From Arthrobacter sp. ISL-30 (GTDB taxonomy: Bacteria > Actinomycetota > Actinomycetes > Actinomycetales > Micrococcaceae), in the NCBI RefSeq assembly GCF_018613855.1, contig NZ_JAGGPK010000025.1, positions 62,001 to 126,000 on the forward strand: 64,000 bases of DNA, written 5' to 3'. Shown piece by piece: positions 8,270-18,526 of this stretch (position 1 is the first letter of the stretch; each line of letters opens with the position of its first letter). Position numbers and translations under genes: made by a program. Under the pieces are notes generated by a model. The model searched no databases and had not been told where the DNA came from. It worked only from the letters and a program-made list of their open reading frames with translations.

Positions 8270-9096
8270 TGGCAGGCGTATCGAGCGAATCGCTGACCAA
8301 GGCGCTGGACGAGCTGGAACTGAGGCTTCCGTTCGCTTCGCTGCAGTTGGCCAAGGAACTCTTCAGCATCCTGGGCACAATAGACAGCTCGGCCGGCTTG
8401 CGCCGCGCCCTGACTGACCCTTCCCGCAGTGGAGAAGAAAAGTCGGCGCTGGTCAAGCAGCTCCTAAGCGGGAAAGTCTCCGCTGATGCTGCGGACATTG
8501 CGGCCGGACTGGCCAGCTCACGCTGGGCTTCGGCTCGTGATATCGGCGATGCACTCGAGACCCTTGCCGCAACGGTGGTCATCGCCGTAGCTGAAAACAA
8601 GTCGGCCGTTTCTGCCTCCGGAATCACGGGGCTGGAAGCGCTGGAAAACGATCTGTTTGCCTTCAACCAGGCCGTTGCTTCCAGCCACGAGGTACAGCGT
8701 GCTTTGTCTGAGCCGCAGGCATCTGCCGCAGCGAAGATCGCCCTGGCAGAGAAACTGGTTCCTGGCGCAAGCCAGGAAGCCAAGGTTCTCATCGCCCAGG
8801 CAGTATCGAACCCACGCGGATATAAGCCGGCAAAGCTTGTGGCGAACTTCGCGGGGCTTGCGGCAAAGCGCCAGCAGCGCTGGATCGCAACCGTCACTGT
8901 CACCCGTCCATTGACGGATGCGCAGGCCAGCCGCCTCCAGGCGGGGCTGAACAATCTGTACGGCCGCGAGCTGAAGATCAACATCAACGTTGATCCTCGG
9001 TTGATTGGTGGAATCCGCGTGCAGGTTGGCGACGAAGTGCTTGACGCTTCCGTCATCGGCCGCCTGAGCGAGCTCCGCCGGCAACTCGCCGGCTAG
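8269..9096 (+). CDS. atpH: ATP synthase F1 subunit delta
   Basis: Links the b stalk to the top of the alpha-beta hexamer. The protein is 275 residues, longer than the ~180 of proteobacterial delta but in the range I expect for actinobacterial AtpH, which has an extra N-terminal segment. The C-terminal conserved part reads TVTVTRPLTDAQASRLQAGL then NVDPRLIGGIRVQVGDEVLD, typical of the family. The ATG overlaps the atpF stop by one base. Confidence 0.95.
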   Translation: MAGVSSESLTKALDELELRLPFASLQLAKELFSILGTIDSSAGLRRALTDPSRSGEEKSALVKQLLSGKVSADAADIAAGLASSRWASARDIGDALETLAATVVIAVAENKSAVSASGITGLEALENDLFAFNQAVASSHEVQRALSEPQASAAAKIALAEKLVPGASQEAKVLIAQAVSNPRGYKPAKLVANFAGLAAKRQQRWIATVTVTRPLTDAQASRLQAGLNNLYGRELKININVDPRLIGGIRVQVGDEVLDASVIGRLSELRRQLAG

Positions 9097-9178
9097 CGGG
9101 ACAAGCACAACTAACTGATACAAAAAACCGGTCATCGTGAGCAACGATGATCACGAAACAGGAGAGCAGGGACTGCAG

Positions 9179-10816
9179 ATGGCCGAATTGACCATCAACG
9201 CCGACGACGTCCGTAATGCGTTGAACGAGTTCGCGGCGTCCTACGAACCCGGAAACGCAGAACGCGTCGAGGTTGGTCGCGTGACCACCGCAAGTGACGG
9301 CATCGCCCGTGTTGAGGGTCTTCCCTCGGTCATGGCGAACGAGCTGCTTCGCTTCGAAGACGGCACGCTGGGCCTGGCCCAGAACCTTGACGTCCGCGAG
9401 ATCGGCGTCATTATCCTCGGTGACTTCACCGGCATTGAAGAAGGCCAGGAAGTCCACCGCACCGGACAGGTTCTTTCCGTTCCGGTCGGTGACGCCTTCC
9501 TCGGTCGCGTCGTCGACCCGCTGGGCGTTCCGATTGACGACCTCGGCGAGATCAAGGCCGAGACCACCCGTGCCCTGGAGCTCCAGGCTCCTGGCGTAAC
9601 CCAGCGTAAGTCGGTCCACGAGCCGATGCAGACCGGCCTGAAGGCTATCGACGCCATGATCCCGATCGGCCGCGGCCAGCGCCAGCTGATCATTGGTGAC
9701 CGCCAGACCGGCAAGTCCGCCATCGCGATCGACACCATCATCAACCAGAAGGCCAACTGGGCTTCGGGCGATGTGACCAAGCAGGTCCGCTGCATCTACG
9801 TCGCCATCGGCCAGAAGGCGTCCACAATTGCGGCGATTCGCCAGACCCTCGAGGACAACGGCGCGCTGGAGTACACCACCATCGTGGCTTCCCCGGCATC
9901 GGACCCCGCCGGCTTCAAGTACCTCGCACCCTATGCAGGTTCGGCCATTGGCCAGCACTGGATGTACGGCGGCAAGCACGTCCTGATCGTGTTTGATGAC
10001 CTGTCCAAGCAGGCCGAGGCCTACCGTGCAGTTTCGCTGCTGCTCCGCCGTCCGCCGGGACGCGAGGCTTACCCGGGTGACGTCTTCTACTTGCACTCCC
10101 GCCTCCTGGAGCGTTGTGCCAAGCTCTCCGACGAGCTCGGTGCCGGTTCCATGACTGGTCTGCCGTTGATCGAAACCAAGGCGAACGACGTTTCGGCCTA
10201 CATTCCGACCAACGTGATCTCCATCACCGATGGCCAGATCTTCCTTCAGTCCGACCTCTTCAACGCCAACCAGCGTCCTGCTGTTGACGTTGGTGTGTCG
10301 GTGTCCCGCGTTGGTGGTGCAGCACAGGTCAAGTCCATGAAGAAGGTCTCCGGTACCTTGAAGCTGGACCTGGCGCAGTACCGCGACATGCAGGCTTTCG
10401 CGATGTTCGCATCGGACCTCGACGCCGCTTCCCGCCAGCAGTTGACCCGAGGCGCACGCCTCATGGAACTGCTCAAGCAGGGCCAGTACTCGCCGTTCCC
10501 CATTGAGGACCAGGTTGTTTCCATCTGGGCAGGCACCAACGGTTACCTGGACGACGTTCCGGTTGAGGACATCAACCGCTTCGAAGCCGGCTTCCTTGAG
10601 CACCTGAAGCGCCGGTCCTCCATCCTCACGACGCTGGCACAGACCAACGTGCTGGACGATGACACCGTGGCTGCTTTGAAAACCTCGATCGTGGACTTCA
10701 AGAAGGGCTTCTTCGGCGAAGGCGACAACCACCTGGTTGGCGCCGGACACGAGGAGCACGAGGCCATCGATGAGGCGCAGGTTGACCAGGAAAAAATCGT
10801 CAGGCAGAAGCGCTAG
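9179..10816 (+). CDS. atpA: ATP synthase F1 subunit alpha
   Basis: Regulatory nucleotide-binding subunit of the hexamer. The 545 residues contain the N-terminal beta-barrel, Walker A GDRQTGKS (about residues 173-180), Walker B around [15 protein letters not shown], and the family motif [17 protein letters not shown]. The chosen ATG begins [10 protein letters not shown], the form I expect in Arthrobacter relatives. An in-frame GTG at 9137 would add 14 unconserved residues. The C-terminal ~30 residues ([21 protein letters not shown]) are charged and extend past the helical domain, as in other actinobacteria. A strong hairpin follows the stop. Confidence 0.97.
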   Translation: MAELTINADDVRNALNEFAASYEPGNAERVEVGRVTTASDGIARVEGLPSVMANELLRFEDGTLGLAQNLDVREIGVIILGDFTGIEEGQEVHRTGQVLSVPVGDAFLGRVVDPLGVPIDDLGEIKAETTRALELQAPGVTQRKSVHEPMQTGLKAIDAMIPIGRGQRQLIIGDRQTGKSAIAIDTIINQKANWASGDVTKQVRCIYVAIGQKASTIAAIRQTLEDNGALEYTTIVASPASDPAGFKYLAPYAGSAIGQHWMYGGKHVLIVFDDLSKQAEAYRAVSLLLRRPPGREAYPGDVFYLHSRLLERCAKLSDELGAGSMTGLPLIETKANDVSAYIPTNVISITDGQIFLQSDLFNANQRPAVDVGVSVSRVGGAAQVKSMKKVSGTLKLDLAQYRDMQAFAMFASDLDAASRQQLTRGARLMELLKQGQYSPFPIEDQVVSIWAGTNGYLDDVPVEDINRFEAGFLEHLKRRSSILTTLAQTNVLDDDTVAALKTSIVDFKKGFFGEGDNHLVGAGHEEHEAIDEAQVDQEKIVRQKR

Positions 10817-10827
10817 TTTCGCTGGCA

Positions 10828-10863
10828 GGGACTGCCGGAAACCTGATGGTTTCCGGCAGTCCC
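10828..10863 (+). other. Perfect 16-bp stem-loop between atpA and atpG
   Basis: The arms 10828-10843 and 10848-10863 are exact inverted complements separated by the tetraloop TGAT. The structure begins 11 nt after the atpA stop and ends 29 nt before the atpG ATG. No T-run follows, so it does not look like a classical intrinsic terminator. A processing or stability element, or a partial terminator adjusting subunit stoichiometry, is more likely. Confidence 0.85.
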
Positions 10864-10892
10864 GGCCAACGGGATCTTAGGAAAGGATAAGT

Positions 10893-11783
10893 ATGGGAGC
10901 CCAGATCCGGGTCTACCGCCAGAAGATCAGCTCGACGACGTCGATGCGCAAGATCTTCAAGGCGATGGAACTGATCGCTACCTCGCGCATCGGCAAGGCC
11001 CGCGCCCGCGTAGCAGCTTCACTGCCTTACGCGAACGCGATCACGCGTGCCGTTTCTGCTGTCGCTAGCCAGAGCGAGATCGACCACCCGCTGACCACCG
11101 AGCCGGAGCAGATCCGTCGGGCTGCCGTCCTGGTAATCACCTCGGACCGTGGCCTCGCAGGATCCTATTCGGCAAGTGTGCTGAAGCAGGCTGAAGGTCT
11201 TAACGAGCTTCTCCGTGCAGAGGGCAAGGAAGTGAAGACTTACCTCGTCGGCCGTAAGGCCCAGGCGTACTTCGACTTCCGGAACCGCCAGTACGCCCGC
11301 GGATGGACCGGCAGCACGGATGCACCGCAGTTCGAGACTGCGCGGGAGATCGGCACTGCCCTCCTGGAAGACTTTGCCACGAGCTTTGAAGACGGCGGCG
11401 TGGATGAAATCCATGTCGTATACACGCGCTTTAAGTCCATGGTGACGCAGGAGCCGACGGTCATCCGCCTGCTTCCGCTCGAGGTTGTCGAAGAGGAAGC
11501 TGCCTCTGAGGCCGAATTGCTGCCGTTGTACGAATTTGAGCCGGAACCCGAGCAGGTCCTCGATGCCCTGCTTCCGCGCTACATCGAATCCCGACTTTTC
11601 GCAGCCATGCTTCAGGCGGCGGCCTCCGAGCTTGCCGCCCGGCAGCGGGCAATGAAGTCGGCCGGTGACAACGCGACCGATCTCATCAAGAAGTACACGC
11701 GTCTGCGCAACACGGCCCGCCAGGCCGAAATTACGCAGGAGCTTTCCGAAATCGTGGCTGGTGCCGACGCCCTGGCGTCCTGA
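10893..11783 (+). CDS. atpG: ATP synthase F1 subunit gamma
   Basis: Central rotor shaft. The 296 residues start [20 protein letters not shown] and end with [19 protein letters not shown] and a helix ([14 protein letters not shown]), the two coiled-coil ends that reach into the hexamer. The middle has [16 protein letters not shown], the alpha/beta domain. AGGAAAGG lies about 6 nt before the ATG. It is separated from atpA by the hairpin at 10828-10863. Confidence 0.96.
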   Translation: MGAQIRVYRQKISSTTSMRKIFKAMELIATSRIGKARARVAASLPYANAITRAVSAVASQSEIDHPLTTEPEQIRRAAVLVITSDRGLAGSYSASVLKQAEGLNELLRAEGKEVKTYLVGRKAQAYFDFRNRQYARGWTGSTDAPQFETAREIGTALLEDFATSFEDGGVDEIHVVYTRFKSMVTQEPTVIRLLPLEVVEEEAASEAELLPLYEFEPEPEQVLDALLPRYIESRLFAAMLQAAASELAARQRAMKSAGDNATDLIKKYTRLRNTARQAEITQELSEIVAGADALAS

Positions 11784-11824
11784 CCGGTTGAGGTTTTGGC
11801 TATAAGCCGCCCTGCACCAAATAG

Positions 11825-13321
<1,497 letters not shown>

Positions 13322-13322
13322 C

Positions 13323-13607
13323 ATGGCTGAACTTGAGGTTGAGATTGTCGCGGCGGACCACTTCGTGTGGTCCGGAGCGGCCAAAATGGTAAAGGCCCGC
13401 ACCAGTGATGGTGAAATCGGAATCCTGCCGGGCCACTCGCCCGTCCTGGCCATTCTGGCCGAGGGCGAGCTGGCAATCCAGCCGGTTTCCGGTGACCGCA
13501 TCTCGGTAGCTGTGGACGGTGGCTTCTTCTCCGTAGACAACAACCGCGTGGTCATTGTTGCTGACAACGCCAATATGGGTGACGCGGCTACAGCGGGGAT
13601 CCGATAG
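13323..13607 (+). CDS. atpC: ATP synthase F1 subunit epsilon
   Basis: Rotor subunit that can inhibit ATP hydrolysis. Only 94 residues: the beta-sandwich domain is complete (MAELEVEIVAADHFVWSG, then GEIGILPGHSPVLAIL), but the C-terminal two-helix inhibitory domain of E. coli epsilon (~138 residues) is missing. The short form fits what I expect for Arthrobacter-type enzymes. The ATG starts one base after the atpD stop, so translation is coupled. Confidence 0.95.
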   Translation: MAELEVEIVAADHFVWSGAAKMVKARTSDGEIGILPGHSPVLAILAEGELAIQPVSGDRISVAVDGGFFSVDNNRVVIVADNANMGDAATAGIR

Positions 13608-13617
13608 CACTACCTTG

Positions 13618-14049
13618 ATGGACGATTCTCTACTGCCGTTCATCGCCCTGGCAACGGCGCTTTCGTTGCTGATTTTTACACTGTGCCTGTTTGGGGTGCG
13701 CCGCCATAACCTGCGGCGCGCCCTGGGCACGGTCGACGCCTCCATCCGCATGGCCAATCATGGCTGGCAGATGGGGGTTTGTCGTTATCAGGACACGGAG
13801 CTCGAATGGTTCCGGCTGCTGTCCCTGAGTGTGCGTCCCAAGCACAGGTTCCGCCGGAGTTCACTCGAATTGCTGGGGCGCCGCAAGCCATCGGACGATG
13901 AACTCGTCAAAGTGCAGCCCGACGTCGTCATTGTCGAATTGCGCCACGAAGGCGAGACCGTGCTGCTGGCCATGAACTTCGACGCCTATGCAGGGCTATC
14001 GTCGTGGCTCGAGGCCGGTCCCGTCATCGGTGTTGGCACCTGGCGCTGA
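13618..14049 (+). CDS. DUF2550 family membrane-anchored protein
   Basis: A 143-residue protein with one N-terminal membrane helix (about 5-27, LPFIALATALSLLIFTLCLF) followed by a basic linker and a cytosolic domain (RHNLRRALGTVDASIRM, then VELRHEGETVLLAMNFDAYAGL). This architecture, immediately after atpC, is the actinobacterial DUF2550 family, whose function is not known to me. It begins 10 nt after atpC and so probably belongs to the same transcript. The ATG at 13618 is used; a TTG one codon earlier is possible. Confidence 0.82.
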   Translation: MDDSLLPFIALATALSLLIFTLCLFGVRRHNLRRALGTVDASIRMANHGWQMGVCRYQDTELEWFRLLSLSVRPKHRFRRSSLELLGRRKPSDDELVKVQPDVVIVELRHEGETVLLAMNFDAYAGLSSWLEAGPVIGVGTWR

Positions 14050-14051
14050 GC

Positions 14052-15365
14052 GTGGATTTCTTATCCGTGGATTTCCTAGCCGACCTCAGTCTAGTGGACG
14101 GGCCGCTGTGGTGGTTCAGCATCCTCGCGGGTATTGGCGGTGCACTCTTCCTGTTGTGGCGCCGGTCCGGGAAATGGCCGCTATACGTTGGTGCGGCCGT
14201 GCTGCTGGCAGTGGGCACCGTCCTGCTGGTCCATTGGCTGCTGATATTCGTGACCTCCACTTTTCCGGCGGAGCTTCCCCCGGAGGTCCTGGCGTGGTCA
14301 ATCCCGCCGGTGGCCGCCCTCTTCCTGTTGTTGTTGAGGATCCCTCGCGCTTCCTGGCGTGGACGCGCAGCCGGTGTGGTTGCGGTCCTCGGTGTGGTGC
14401 TCCTTTCTTCGGTGCAGATCAATGGGTACTTTGGCCTGCACCATACCCTCGGTGACCTGATGGGAACTGCAGTGGCGCGCATTCCACCCCTCGAGGAAAG
14501 CCTCAAGCGGCAGCCTGCGCCGGCCGAAGCAGTGCCCCTTTCCCAGTGGCATCCCACTGATGACCTGCCGACGGACGGCATCCTCCGAAAGGCCTCCATT
14601 CCCGGGACTGTTTCCGGTTTTGAGGCACGGGACGCCTTTATCTACCTTCCACCGGCCTACCAGGCTGCCCAGCGTCCCTCGCTTCCTGTCCTTGTGCTCT
14701 TCTCGGGCCAACCCGGCGCGCCGTCCGACTGGCTGACGGGAGGGGCGCTGCGAAGCCATATGGACCGCTTCGCGGCCAGCCATAACGGAATCGCCCCGGT
14801 GGTGGTGGTGGCCGATCCCAACGGCACCCCCGACGGAAACACGCTGTGCCTGGACAGCAGGATCGCGAAGGCCGATACCTATTTGTCCCAGGACGTGACC
14901 AGTTGGATCAGGCAGAACCTTGACGTCGACGCCGATCCCGGAAAGTGGGCTGTCGGAGGCTTCTCCTTCGGCGGGACATGTGCCATGCAGATGGGCACGC
15001 GCCATCCCGAAATCTTCACTTCCATCCTGGCTTTCTCCAGCGAGAAGGAACCGGCCCTGGCGAAGGAGCGCCGAAAGACTATAGAGGCTGCGTATGGCGA
15101 CGACGAGGCCGCCTTTGACCAACAAACGCCCCTGACGCTCATGGCGCAGAAACGCTATCCGGGCAGCGCGGTGTACTTCGGCGCCGGAGCCCGGGATCCG
15201 GAATTCATCGGCTATATGAACCTGTTGGCGAATGCTGCCCGCAATGCCGGTTTCAGCGTTAAAACGACGGAAATAGCCAACACTGGCCACTCCTGGGATG
15301 CGCCATCAATGGGGATGGCGGATGCGCTCGGATTCCTTGCGGCGCGCTGGGGGATCCAGGAATGA
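14052..15365 (+). CDS. Membrane-anchored esterase, candidate aminoacyl-lipid hydrolase
   Basis: A 437-residue protein with four hydrophobic segments in the first ~125 residues, then an extracytoplasmic alpha/beta hydrolase of the esterase D/antigen 85 type. The nucleophile elbow is GGFSFGGT (about residue 300), an acidic residue is available in GARDPEF, and the histidine lies in NTGHSWDA near the C-terminus. GTG at 14052 is the first start after the DUF2550 stop; a GTG at 14067 is also possible. The stop overlaps the start of the MprF-type gene (ATGA), so the two are coupled. Esterases of this kind next to aminoacyl-phosphatidylglycerol synthases (AhyD in Enterococcus) remove the amino acid from the lipid; I infer a similar role. 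Confidence 0.75.
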   Translation: MDFLSVDFLADLSLVDGPLWWFSILAGIGGALFLLWRRSGKWPLYVGAAVLLAVGTVLLVHWLLIFVTSTFPAELPPEVLAWSIPPVAALFLLLLRIPRASWRGRAAGVVAVLGVVLLSSVQINGYFGLHHTLGDLMGTAVARIPPLEESLKRQPAPAEAVPLSQWHPTDDLPTDGILRKASIPGTVSGFEARDAFIYLPPAYQAAQRPSLPVLVLFSGQPGAPSDWLTGGALRSHMDRFAASHNGIAPVVVVADPNGTPDGNTLCLDSRIAKADTYLSQDVTSWIRQNLDVDADPGKWAVGGFSFGGTCAMQMGTRHPEIFTSILAFSSEKEPALAKERRKTIEAAYGDDEAAFDQQTPLTLMAQKRYPGSAVYFGAGARDPEFIGYMNLLANAARNAGFSVKTTEIANTGHSWDAPSMGMADALGFLAARWGIQE

Positions 15366-17896
15366 GTTTGGCCGAGGCAACTCCGGCATCGCTCTCTTTC
15401 ATGATCCGGACGGCGATGCGGCGCGCCCTGGACCATTTCCGGTCCACACCGTTCACCCTTCTGGTCCTGTTCATCTTCCTCGGGACCGCTGCCGTGACGG
15501 GAAGCTTCCTCGGCGGTCCTCCAGAGTCATTGCTTCGGCATGCGGGCGTCAGCCTGGGCGGGCTCAAGGCCGGAGAATGGTGGTCCATCTGGACGTCCCT
15601 GTTCTTTGCCACAAACCCCCTCGCCTATGTGACGGCAAGCCTGATGATCCTGGTCCTGCTGGGGTTGGCAGAGCGGAACCTTGGCACGGTCGCAACCGCG
15701 GCTGCCTTCTTCGGTGGCCAGTTTGTGAGTCTTACTGTCTACCTGCTCATTACCCAGCTGGCCCGTTACGCCGACGACGGGTGGCTGGGTTCTATGGCAG
15801 AGACGCGCCTGATCGGTCCCTACGCCGCGGTCCTTTCCGCCACGCTCGCCGCCAGCGGCCTGCTTCCGGCGCTCTGGCAACGCCGGCTCCGCGCGGCTGT
15901 TGTCTCGATAGCCCTCCTGCTTGTGCTGTACATCGGCCATGCGGAAACAGTAGTCGGGCTCCTTGGTGCCCTCAGCGGCCTGGCCGTGGGATTCTGGATC
16001 CAGAGCGATCACGGAACGCTGCACCTCCACCGCTCCACGGGACGCGAGGTCCGTAATCTACTGGCCCTGATGGTGGCCATTTTCGCAGTAGGCCCTATTT
16101 TGACCGCCGTCGCCAAGAGCCCTGCGGGGCCCTTGGCGCTCCTCCGTGACGTGGTCCTCAACCCGCTGCCGACACTGACCCAGCTCGAAGCAAACTGCGG
16201 AGGCAGCGTCGACGTCAGCTGCCTTGAGCTGGGACGCCAGCCCTACAACGGGCCCTTTGGGCTGGCCTTGGCCGTGGTTCCCATCGTGCTCCTGCTCATT
16301 TGTGCGGACGGCATGAGGCGAGGCCGTCGGATGGCGGCCCGGATTGCTGTCTTTATGCAGCTGGGCCTCGTCGCCCTGTCCACCGTGTATCTCGCGCTAT
16401 TTGCCATGATCCCCAATTACTCGGGCCGGCCGCACCGGGCCTTGCTCAGTTCCGGTTTTGTCCACATCCTGCCCCTTGTCCTGGTTCCGCTTGTCCTGGC
16501 CGTCCTCCTCTTTGCGTATCGGGGACACTTCCGGGTGGAATCGGGGGCCCGGCTGCGTAGAAGGGTGGTGTGGCTGGTAGCGGGAACATGGTTGTTCTTG
16601 AGTGGTGCGTACACAGCTACCTGGTTCGCGGCCGGGGGCTTAACGCGCGACGGCGGCTGGCAGGGACTGCTTTTGGAACTGTCCCGCCAATACCTGCCCG
16701 TGCCGATCCCGGGCTCCTACAACAGGATCTTCGCCGGCCGGGATCCCCTCGAATCGTTTCTGTTTTCCTGGTCCGGAATAATCTTCTGGCTGGTGGCGCT
16801 GGCCGCTGTCTGGCTGTTACTGCTTCGACGCCACCATGGGACGTTGTCCGGGGACGACGATCGGGCGAGGGCCAGGTCCCTCGTGAAGCGGGGTGGTGAC
16901 TCGCTGTCCTGGATGGCCCTCTGGGAACCAAACAAATACTGGTTCAGTCGCAGCGGGGAGGCCGCGGTCGCCTATCAGCAGCATGGAAACGTGGCGCTGA
17001 CCCTGGCCGGACCCTTCGGCCGACGCGATCAACATGCGGCGGCGGCAGCGGAGTTCATGGAGTACTGCGCCGAACATGCCCTTGTGCCCTGCTTCTACTC
17101 CTGCACCGACGAACTCTGGCCAATGCTCAGGGCGCGCGGCTTCCAGCGGGTTGCCGTAGCGCAGGAGACACGGCTGGACATACGCTCGCTGGAATTCAAG
17201 GGCAAGGAGTGGCAAAACGTTCGCACGGCACTGAACCGCGCCAGGAAAATGGGGATCGAGGCGGTCTGGGGCAAATACTCCCACCTGCCACAGCATCTGC
17301 GCGCGCAGCTGAGTGAGGTGTCCGAGGAGTGGGCCGCCCAGAAAAAAGTCCCCGAGATGGGCTTCACATTGGGGAGTGTGGATGAACTCATGGACGAGGA
17401 CGTCCTTTGTTGCCTGGCCGTGGATGCAGACGGCCTGGTCTACGGGGTCACCAGTTGGCTGCCTGTCTATGAAGAGGGCAAAGTAGTGAGCTGGACCCTG
17501 GACTTCATGAGGCGGAGGGGCGATGGATTCCCCGGCGTCATGGAATTCCTGATCGCGTCTGCAGTCCTTGAACTTCGTTCCTCTGTGGAAAGGATCTCGC
17601 TCTCGGGGTCTCCGCTGGCGAGGGGTCCGGAGGATAGTGAACGTGGCGAGATAGAGCGCCAGGCTGTGGGCCTGGCCGGGATACTGGACGTGGTGGGGCA
17701 CGCCCTGGAACCCGTCTACGGGTTCCGTTCCCTGGCGACTTTCAAGTCCCGCTTCCAGCCGGATTATCGGACGCTCTACATGTTTTATCAGGACCCGCTG
17801 CAATTACCCGCCATGGGCCGGGCATTGACCCGGGCCTATCTCCCGGGACTCTCCGTCAGGCATTCAGCACGCCTGCTGAGGAAGCTTGTTGCCTGA
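15362..17896 (+). CDS. MprF-type aminoacyl-lipid synthase with rhomboid-like membrane domain
   Basis: An 844-residue protein. The C-terminal ~330 residues are a DUF2156/LPG-synthase domain (GNAT-like) that moves an amino acid from aminoacyl-tRNA to a membrane lipid. Visible motifs are WEPNKYWFSRSGEAAVAYQ, ALNRARKMGI, VVSWTLDFMRRRGDGFPGVM and the late RFQPDYRTLYMFY. The membrane half (about 13 helices) does not begin like a normal MprF flippase: residues 70-108 (GEWWSIWTSLFFATNPL and later GLAERNLG) match the L1 region of rhomboids. The catalytic GxSG is replaced by GPYA at 152-155, and GHAE stands at 192-195. So it is probably a rhomboid-fold pseudoprotease fused to a synthase. Substrate amino acid and lipid are unknown. 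Confidence 0.8.
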   Translation: MSLAEATPASLSFMIRTAMRRALDHFRSTPFTLLVLFIFLGTAAVTGSFLGGPPESLLRHAGVSLGGLKAGEWWSIWTSLFFATNPLAYVTASLMILVLLGLAERNLGTVATAAAFFGGQFVSLTVYLLITQLARYADDGWLGSMAETRLIGPYAAVLSATLAASGLLPALWQRRLRAAVVSIALLLVLYIGHAETVVGLLGALSGLAVGFWIQSDHGTLHLHRSTGREVRNLLALMVAIFAVGPILTAVAKSPAGPLALLRDVVLNPLPTLTQLEANCGGSVDVSCLELGRQPYNGPFGLALAVVPIVLLLICADGMRRGRRMAARIAVFMQLGLVALSTVYLALFAMIPNYSGRPHRALLSSGFVHILPLVLVPLVLAVLLFAYRGHFRVESGARLRRRVVWLVAGTWLFLSGAYTATWFAAGGLTRDGGWQGLLLELSRQYLPVPIPGSYNRIFAGRDPLESFLFSWSGIIFWLVALAAVWLLLLRRHHGTLSGDDDRARARSLVKRGGDSLSWMALWEPNKYWFSRSGEAAVAYQQHGNVALTLAGPFGRRDQHAAAAAEFMEYCAEHALVPCFYSCTDELWPMLRARGFQRVAVAQETRLDIRSLEFKGKEWQNVRTALNRARKMGIEAVWGKYSHLPQHLRAQLSEVSEEWAAQKKVPEMGFTLGSVDELMDEDVLCCLAVDADGLVYGVTSWLPVYEEGKVVSWTLDFMRRRGDGFPGVMEFLIASAVLELRSSVERISLSGSPLARGPEDSERGEIERQAVGLAGILDVVGHALEPVYGFRSLATFKSRFQPDYRTLYMFYQDPLQLPAMGRALTRAYLPGLSVRHSARLLRKLVA

Positions 17897-17958
17897 CCCA
17901 CTAATTTAGCCTGTAAACATTCATGACAAAGTTTGTGTTGTTTCTGCGCTTAAACCAA

Positions 17959-17994
17959 TACGCAGGCCCCGACATAAATGCCGAAACCTGCGTA
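17959..17994. terminator. Possible bidirectional terminator between mprF-type gene and csp
   Basis: Arms TACGCAGG (17959-17966) and CCTGCGTA (17987-17994) pair over 8 bp with a 20-nt loop that can itself partly pair. On the minus strand the hairpin is followed by TTGGTTTAAG. It sits between the convergent synthase and cold-shock genes. Confidence 0.45.
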
Positions 17995-18031
17995 CTGGAT
18001 GAATCTGCAGTTGCAGAATCAAGGGTTCATG

Positions 18032-18235
18032 CTAGACGACAGTTACGCCGGTAGCCTGCGGTCCCTTGGCGCCCTGGCCGATCTCGAACTGAACGCGCTG
18101 GTTCTCATCGAGGGTCTTGAATCCGCCGGTCTGGATCTCAGAGTAGTGAACGAAGACATCCCCATCGGAGTCGTCCGGGGTGATGAAGCCAAAGCCCTTT
18201 TCGGCGTTGAACCATTTGACGGTTCCCAGTGCCAT
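18032..18235 (-). CDS. cspA: Cold-shock protein (CspA family)
   Basis: Single-stranded nucleic acid chaperone of 67 residues forming one OB-fold. RNP1 (KGFGFITPD) and RNP2 (VFVHYSEI) are intact, with [11 protein letters not shown] at the N-terminus. A good GGAGA ribosome site lies just upstream of the ATG. The region upstream is unusually AT-rich and structured for this window, in keeping with the long regulatory leaders known for csp mRNAs. Confidence 0.96.
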   Translation of the reverse strand: MALGTVKWFNAEKGFGFITPDDSDGDVFVHYSEIQTGGFKTLDENQRVQFEIGQGAKGPQATGVTVV

Positions 18236-18526
18236 TTATTTCTCCTCATTGTGGAACATTTCTAAGTCCAGCACACCGCGTGCCGACTTTGGTTACTCCG
18301 CGAGAAGACCTGGCCCCCAACCAGATAACACTGGCTGGTGTTGCAGGAGCTTCACGCTCGCAACACGTCTTGCGAGCATGAAAAACACCTACACAAAGAC
18401 TGCTCTTAGACTTTCATGGCGAATGCAGGAGGTCAACGGTCTAATGCAGAAAAGCACTTAAATTTTATGTAAAGAAAAGGTAAACCCGGCAGGCAGCTTG
18501 TTGATTGGAAACGCCAACCGGAATAC
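18236..18526 (-). promoter_or_regulatory. Leader and promoter region of the cold-shock gene
   Basis: This 291-bp gap holds no gene. Its distal part (about 18440-18490) is AT-rich. An 8-bp stem (GCTCGCAA at 18356-18363 with TTGCGAGC at 18370-18377, 6-nt loop) can form in the csp transcript. TTGACC on the minus strand near 18436 is a candidate -35, but I cannot pick a convincing -10. Either the leader is ~200 nt with internal structure or the promoter lies closer to the gene. Confidence 0.45.

Noticed and set aside
9053-10759. A 568-codon open frame on the minus strand opposite atpA
   Set aside because: It is the antisense shadow of a highly conserved gene. Strong codon bias in GC-rich DNA keeps antisense frames open, and the translation shows no domain.
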